From NCBI GenBank assembly GCA_963204815.1, contig CAUJHQ010000048.1, positions 45,157 through 109,156 on the forward strand: 64,000 nt of DNA. The letters are read 5' to 3'. A program made the position numbers and the translations under genes. The notes beneath the pieces were generated by a model. That model made no database searches. It was given only the letters and a program-made list of their open reading frames with translations, and had not been told where the DNA came from. The DNA is from Pseudomonadota bacterium. Its GTDB lineage: Bacteria > Pseudomonadota > Gammaproteobacteria > Burkholderiales > Burkholderiaceae_C. Each line of letters begins with the position of its first letter. The first letter of the stretch is position 1. Below are positions 60,164 to 64,000 of this stretch, one piece after another.

Positions 60164-60789
60164 AGCGTGATTCCACGAATCCGCAGTGCCTTGGCCAGTG
60201 CATGAACGGCCCGTGAGCAGTGTGTCTTGACACTGCCCTCGGAGCAACCCATCACGGCGGCGGTCTCGGCGACGTCGAATTCCTCCCAGTAACGCAGCAG
60301 GAAGGCCTCCCGTTGACGGCCGGGAAGCGCCGCGACCTCGGCCTCGATCAGCGCCAGGACCTGGCCACGCGATACGGCATCCAGTGCACTCTCGGTGCCC
60401 AGGCTGCCGTCCACCACCTGCAGAGTCTCCAGCAAATCGAAGTCGCCGAGGTCGTCGGCGCCCTCGAAGTCCGAGAGGTTCTGCACGACCGCGTTGCGCA
60501 CCTTCTGGCGGCGGAACCAGTCCATCGTCGCGTTCGAGAGGATGCGCTGGAACAGCAGCGGCAACTCGGCGGGGGGGCGATCGGCGTACTTCTCCGCCAG
60601 GCGGATCATCGCGTCCTGCACGATGTCCAGCGCCGCATCGTCCTCGCGGACGGCGTAGGCCGTGCGCTTGAAGGCGCGTCTTTCGACGCTCTTGAGGAAG
60701 TCCGAGAGTTCTTTGTCGGAGGCCAACGAGGGCTCGGCGGCGGCGGCTCGCCCGGGTTGGGCGCGCGGGATTATGTCACCGCACTCCAC
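60160..60789 (-). CDS. ECF-type RNA polymerase sigma factor
   Basis: [45 protein letters not shown]...[49 protein letters not shown]. Confidence 0.93.
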   Translation of the reverse strand: MECGDIIPRAQPGRAAAAEPSLASDKELSDFLKSVERRAFKRTAYAVREDDAALDIVQDAMIRLAEKYADRPPAELPLLFQRILSNATMDWFRRQKVRNAVVQNLSDFEGADDLGDFDLLETLQVVDGSLGTESALDAVSRGQVLALIEAEVAALPGRQREAFLLRYWEEFDVAETAAVMGCSEGSVKTHCSRAVHALAKALRIRGITL

Positions 60790-60974
60790 TGGCGCGGGCG
60801 GACGAGGCGGCCGGTGTCATAATGCTGCCCCGCACAACGCTCTTTTTGGGTCTCAAGCCGGCCGCCCGACCTGGGTGGCGGCATTTTGACCGCGCAGGTT
60901 TCCGATTCCGCCTCAAGAGGGCGCGAGGAGGGGCACCGATGGTTTTTCGTCAGAGAAATTCACAAAGGTTCGAA

Positions 60975-62756
60975 ATGGACATGTCTGCCGCGGAAGTCAA
61001 GCGTGCCGCATCGGCACAGCCTTCTTCTCCCCACGCCAACGCTGCCGATCCCAACGGGTCGGAAATCCTCGTCCGCTGCCTTCAGGCCGAAGGCGTCAAG
61101 TTCCTCTGGGGTTACCCGGGGGGCGCGGTGCTGTACATCTACGACGCGCTGTACAAGCAGCACGGCATCGAGCACGTGCTCGTGCGCCACGAGCAGGCCG
61201 CCATCCACGCCGCCGACGGCTACGCCCGGGCCACTGGCGAAGTCGGGGTCGCGCTGGTGACCTCCGGTCCCGGTGTCACGAATGCCGTCACCGGCATCGC
61301 GACGGCCTACATGGACTCGATCCCGATGGTCATCATCACCGGCCAGGTGCCGACGCCGGCGATCGGCCTCGACGCCTTCCAGGAGTGCGACACCGTCGGC
61401 ATCACGCGTCCCATCGTCAAGCACAACTTCCTCGTCAAGGATGTGCGCGACCTGGCGCTGACCATGAAGAAGGCCTTCCACATCGCCCGCACCGGCCGAC
61501 CCGGCCCGGTCGTGGTCGACATCCCGAAGGACGTCTCGCTGAAGACCTGCAGCTTCCACTACCCCGAGTCGGTGGAGATGCGCTCGTACAACCCGGTGAA
61601 GAAGGGCCATGGCGGGCAGATCCGCAAGGCCGTCCAGCTGCTGCTGGCGGCCAAGCGCCCGTACATCTACACCGGTGGCGGCGTCATCCTGGGCAACGCC
61701 TCGGCCGAACTGCGCCAGCTGACCGACCTGCTGGGCTTTCCGGTCACGAACACGCTGATGGGGCTGGGCGCCACGGCGTCGTCGGACCCGAAGTTCCTGG
61801 GCATGCTCGGCATGCACGGCACCTACGAAGCCAACATGACGATGCAGAACTGCGACGTCCTGCTGGCGGTGGGCGCGCGTTTCGACGACCGCGTGATCGG
61901 CAACCCGAAGCACTTCGCGTCGGTCGAGCGCAAGATCATCCACGTCGACATCGACCCGTCGTCGATCAGCAAGCGCGTGAAGGTCGACATCCCGATTGTC
62001 GGCGACGTGAAGGACGTGCTGCAGGAACTGATCGCGCAGATCAAGGAAGCGCAGCAGCGCCCCGATGCCGCGGCGTTGAACACCTGGTGGAGCCAGATCA
62101 ACGAGTGGCGCAAGCGCGAGTGCCTGTCCTACAAGCACAGCAGCGAGGTCATCAAGCCGCAGATGGTGGTCGAGACGCTGTGGAAGCTCACGCGCGAGCG
62201 CGACACGTACATCACGTCCGACGTCGGCCAGCACCAGATGTGGGCGGCGCAGTTCTACCGCTTCGAGGAACCGCGGCGCTGGATCAACTCCGGTGGCCTG
62301 GGCACCATGGGCGTCGGCCTGCCGTACGCGATGGGCATCAAGCTCGCGAAGCCGGACTCGGACGTCTTCTGCATCACCGGCGAAGGCTCGATCCAGATGT
62401 GCATCCAGGAGCTCAGCACCTGCCTGCAGTACAAGACGCCGGTCAAGATCATCAGCCTGAACAACCGCTACCTCGGCATGGTGCGCCAGTGGCAGCAACT
62501 GGACTACGGCGGCCGCTATTCGCACAGCTACATGGACGCGCTGCCCGACTTCGTCAAGCTCGCCGAGGCCTACGGCCACGTCGGCCTGAAGATCGAGAAG
62601 CCGTCTGACGTGGAGCCGGCGCTCAAGGAAGCGATCCGCCTGAAGGACCGCACCGTCTTCCTGGACGTGCGCACCGATCCCACCGAGAACGTCTGGCCGA
62701 TGGTCCAGGCGGGCAAGGGCATCTCGGAGATGCTGCTGGGCTCCGAGGACCTGTGA
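60975..62756 (+). CDS. ilvB: Acetolactate synthase large subunit
   Basis: [58 protein letters not shown]; ThDP enzyme. Confidence 0.96.
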   Translation: MDMSAAEVKRAASAQPSSPHANAADPNGSEILVRCLQAEGVKFLWGYPGGAVLYIYDALYKQHGIEHVLVRHEQAAIHAADGYARATGEVGVALVTSGPGVTNAVTGIATAYMDSIPMVIITGQVPTPAIGLDAFQECDTVGITRPIVKHNFLVKDVRDLALTMKKAFHIARTGRPGPVVVDIPKDVSLKTCSFHYPESVEMRSYNPVKKGHGGQIRKAVQLLLAAKRPYIYTGGGVILGNASAELRQLTDLLGFPVTNTLMGLGATASSDPKFLGMLGMHGTYEANMTMQNCDVLLAVGARFDDRVIGNPKHFASVERKIIHVDIDPSSISKRVKVDIPIVGDVKDVLQELIAQIKEAQQRPDAAALNTWWSQINEWRKRECLSYKHSSEVIKPQMVVETLWKLTRERDTYITSDVGQHQMWAAQFYRFEEPRRWINSGGLGTMGVGLPYAMGIKLAKPDSDVFCITGEGSIQMCIQELSTCLQYKTPVKIISLNNRYLGMVRQWQQLDYGGRYSHSYMDALPDFVKLAEAYGHVGLKIEKPSDVEPALKEAIRLKDRTVFLDVRTDPTENVWPMVQAGKGISEMLLGSEDL

Positions 62757-62910
62757 CGCCGTGAACCGGCGGGCGGGTGGCAGCGTGACCGCGCTGCCGC
62801 CGGGCGCCGCCGGGGAGCGGTCGAGCAGCCGAAGGGCATTTCCTCCAACGAATGCGTGGCCAAGCGCTGCCGGTTACCGCCGGCGGTCGTGAAGAGCGCG
62901 CCCCAAGACC

Positions 62911-63402
62911 ATGAAACACATCATTGCCGTCCTGCTCGAGAACGAGCCCGGCGCCTTGTCGCGCGTGGTGGCCCTGTTCTCCGCGCGCGGCTACAACATC
63001 GAGAGCCTGACGGTCGCGCCGACCGAGGACGCCAGCCTTTCGCGCATGACGATCGTGACCACCGGGTCCGACGAGGTGATCGAACAGATCACCAAGCACC
63101 TGAACCGCCTCATCGAGGTGGTGAAGGTCGTCGACCTCACCGAAGGCAGCTTCACCGAACGCGAGCTGATGCTCATCAAGGTGCGCGCCGTCGGCAAGGA
63201 ACGCGAGGAGATGAAGCGCATGGCCGACATCTTCCGCGGCCGCATCATCGACGTCACCGAAAAGAGCTACACGATCGAGCTGACCGGCGACTCCGGCAAG
63301 CTCGACGCCTTCCTCGTCGCGATCGACCGCGCGGCGATCCTCGAGACCGTGCGCACCGGTGCCTCGGGCATCGGCCGCGGCGAGCGCATCCTGAGGGTGT
63401 AG
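62911..63402 (+). CDS. ilvH: Acetolactate synthase small subunit
   Basis: MKHIIAVLLENEPGALSRVVALFSARGYNIESLTVAPTED; ACT domain. Confidence 0.97.
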   Translation: MKHIIAVLLENEPGALSRVVALFSARGYNIESLTVAPTEDASLSRMTIVTTGSDEVIEQITKHLNRLIEVVKVVDLTEGSFTERELMLIKVRAVGKEREEMKRMADIFRGRIIDVTEKSYTIELTGDSGKLDAFLVAIDRAAILETVRTGASGIGRGERILRV

Positions 63403-63453
63403 GTCGGAGAAGCGGGCCCAGAGGGCCCTTAACGATTTTTTCTGGAGAAGAGC

Positions 63454-64000
63454 ATGAAGGTTTATTACGACAAGGACGCCGACCTGTCCCTCATCAAGGG
63501 CAAGAACGTCACCATCATCGGCTACGGTTCGCAGGGCCACGCACACGCGCAGAACCTCAACGACAGCGGCGTGAAGGTCACCGTTGGCCTTCGCAAGGGC
63601 GGCGCGTCCTGGTCCAAGGTCGAGAAGGCCGGCCTGAAGGTCGCCGAGGTCGCCGAGGCCGTGAAGTCCGCCGACGTCGTCATGATCCTGCTGCCCGACG
63701 AGCAGATCGGCGCCGTCTACAAGAACGACGTCGAGCCGCACATCCGCAAGGGCGCCTCGCTGGCCTTCGCGCACGGTTTCAACGTGCACTACGGCCAGGT
63801 CGTGCCGCGCGAGGATCTCGACGTCTGGATGGTCGCTCCGAAGGCCCCGGGCCACACGGTGCGCAACACGTACACCCAGGGTGGCGGCGTGCCGCACCTG
63901 ATCGCCGTGGCGCAGGACAAGAGCGGCAAGGCGCGTGACCTGGCGCTGAGCTACGCCGCGGCCAACGGCGGCGGCAAGGCCGGCATCATCGAGACCAACT
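63454..64000 (+). CDS. ilvC: Ketol-acid reductoisomerase (3' end outside window)
   Basis: [50 protein letters not shown]. Confidence 0.97.
   Translation, partial: MKVYYDKDADLSLIKGKNVTIIGYGSQGHAHAQNLNDSGVKVTVGLRKGGASWSKVEKAGLKVAEVAEAVKSADVVMILLPDEQIGAVYKNDVEPHIRKGASLAFAHGFNVHYGQVVPREDLDVWMVAPKAPGHTVRNTYTQGGGVPHLIAVAQDKSGKARDLALSYAAANGGGKAGIIETN

Noticed and set aside
60822-60974. Branched-chain amino acid leader peptide/attenuator before ilvB ([22 protein letters not shown]...)
   Set aside because: Frame is continuous with ilvB, lacks Val/Ile codons and a convincing terminator, so it is not a credible ilv leader.

Overview
The window carries most of a photosynthesis gene cluster (PGC) from a high-GC purple phototrophic proteobacterium, about 1-37.7 kb. 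It looks betaproteobacterial and Rubrivivax-like, judged from gene content and order; this assignment is inference. Ordinary housekeeping genes follow from about 37.8 to 64 kb.

PGC content: bchC(partial)-bchXYZ-pufB-[74-aa ORF]-pufALMC-crtADC-pucC-[unknown membrane ORF] on +. Then on -: pucBA, a 49-aa ORF, crtB, puhE, acsF, puhC, puhB, puhA, lhaA, bchM, bchL, bchH, bchB, bchN, bchF. Then ppaA/aerR and ppsR (+), crtI (-), bchG-bch2-bchP and a small membrane ORF (+).

Housekeeping content: tex, a patatin-like protein, thrS-infC-rpmI-rplT-pheST-ihfA-merR, tRNA-Pro(GGG), a thioesterase, YitT, a PhyH dioxygenase, hppA, ppa, a GNAT protein, nadE, a PII protein, a LOG-family protein, dgkA, an RDD protein, DUF3106, DUF3619, a sigma factor, and ilvBH-ilvC(partial).

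Most interesting observations:
(1) A single-TM 74-aa ORF inserted between pufB and pufA.
(2) A compact thrS leader: a Thr/Phe-rich 13-aa peptide plus mutually exclusive antiterminator and terminator stems.
(3) A degenerate OmpA-like domain fused to the tetraheme PufC.
(4) crtC with no ordinary start codon in frame near its conserved N-terminus, overlapping crtD.
(5) Paired PpsR-type palindromes overlapping divergent promoters.
(6) Several uncharacterised small membrane ORFs embedded in the PGC.

All identifications come from reading translated sequence and motifs; no searches were run.
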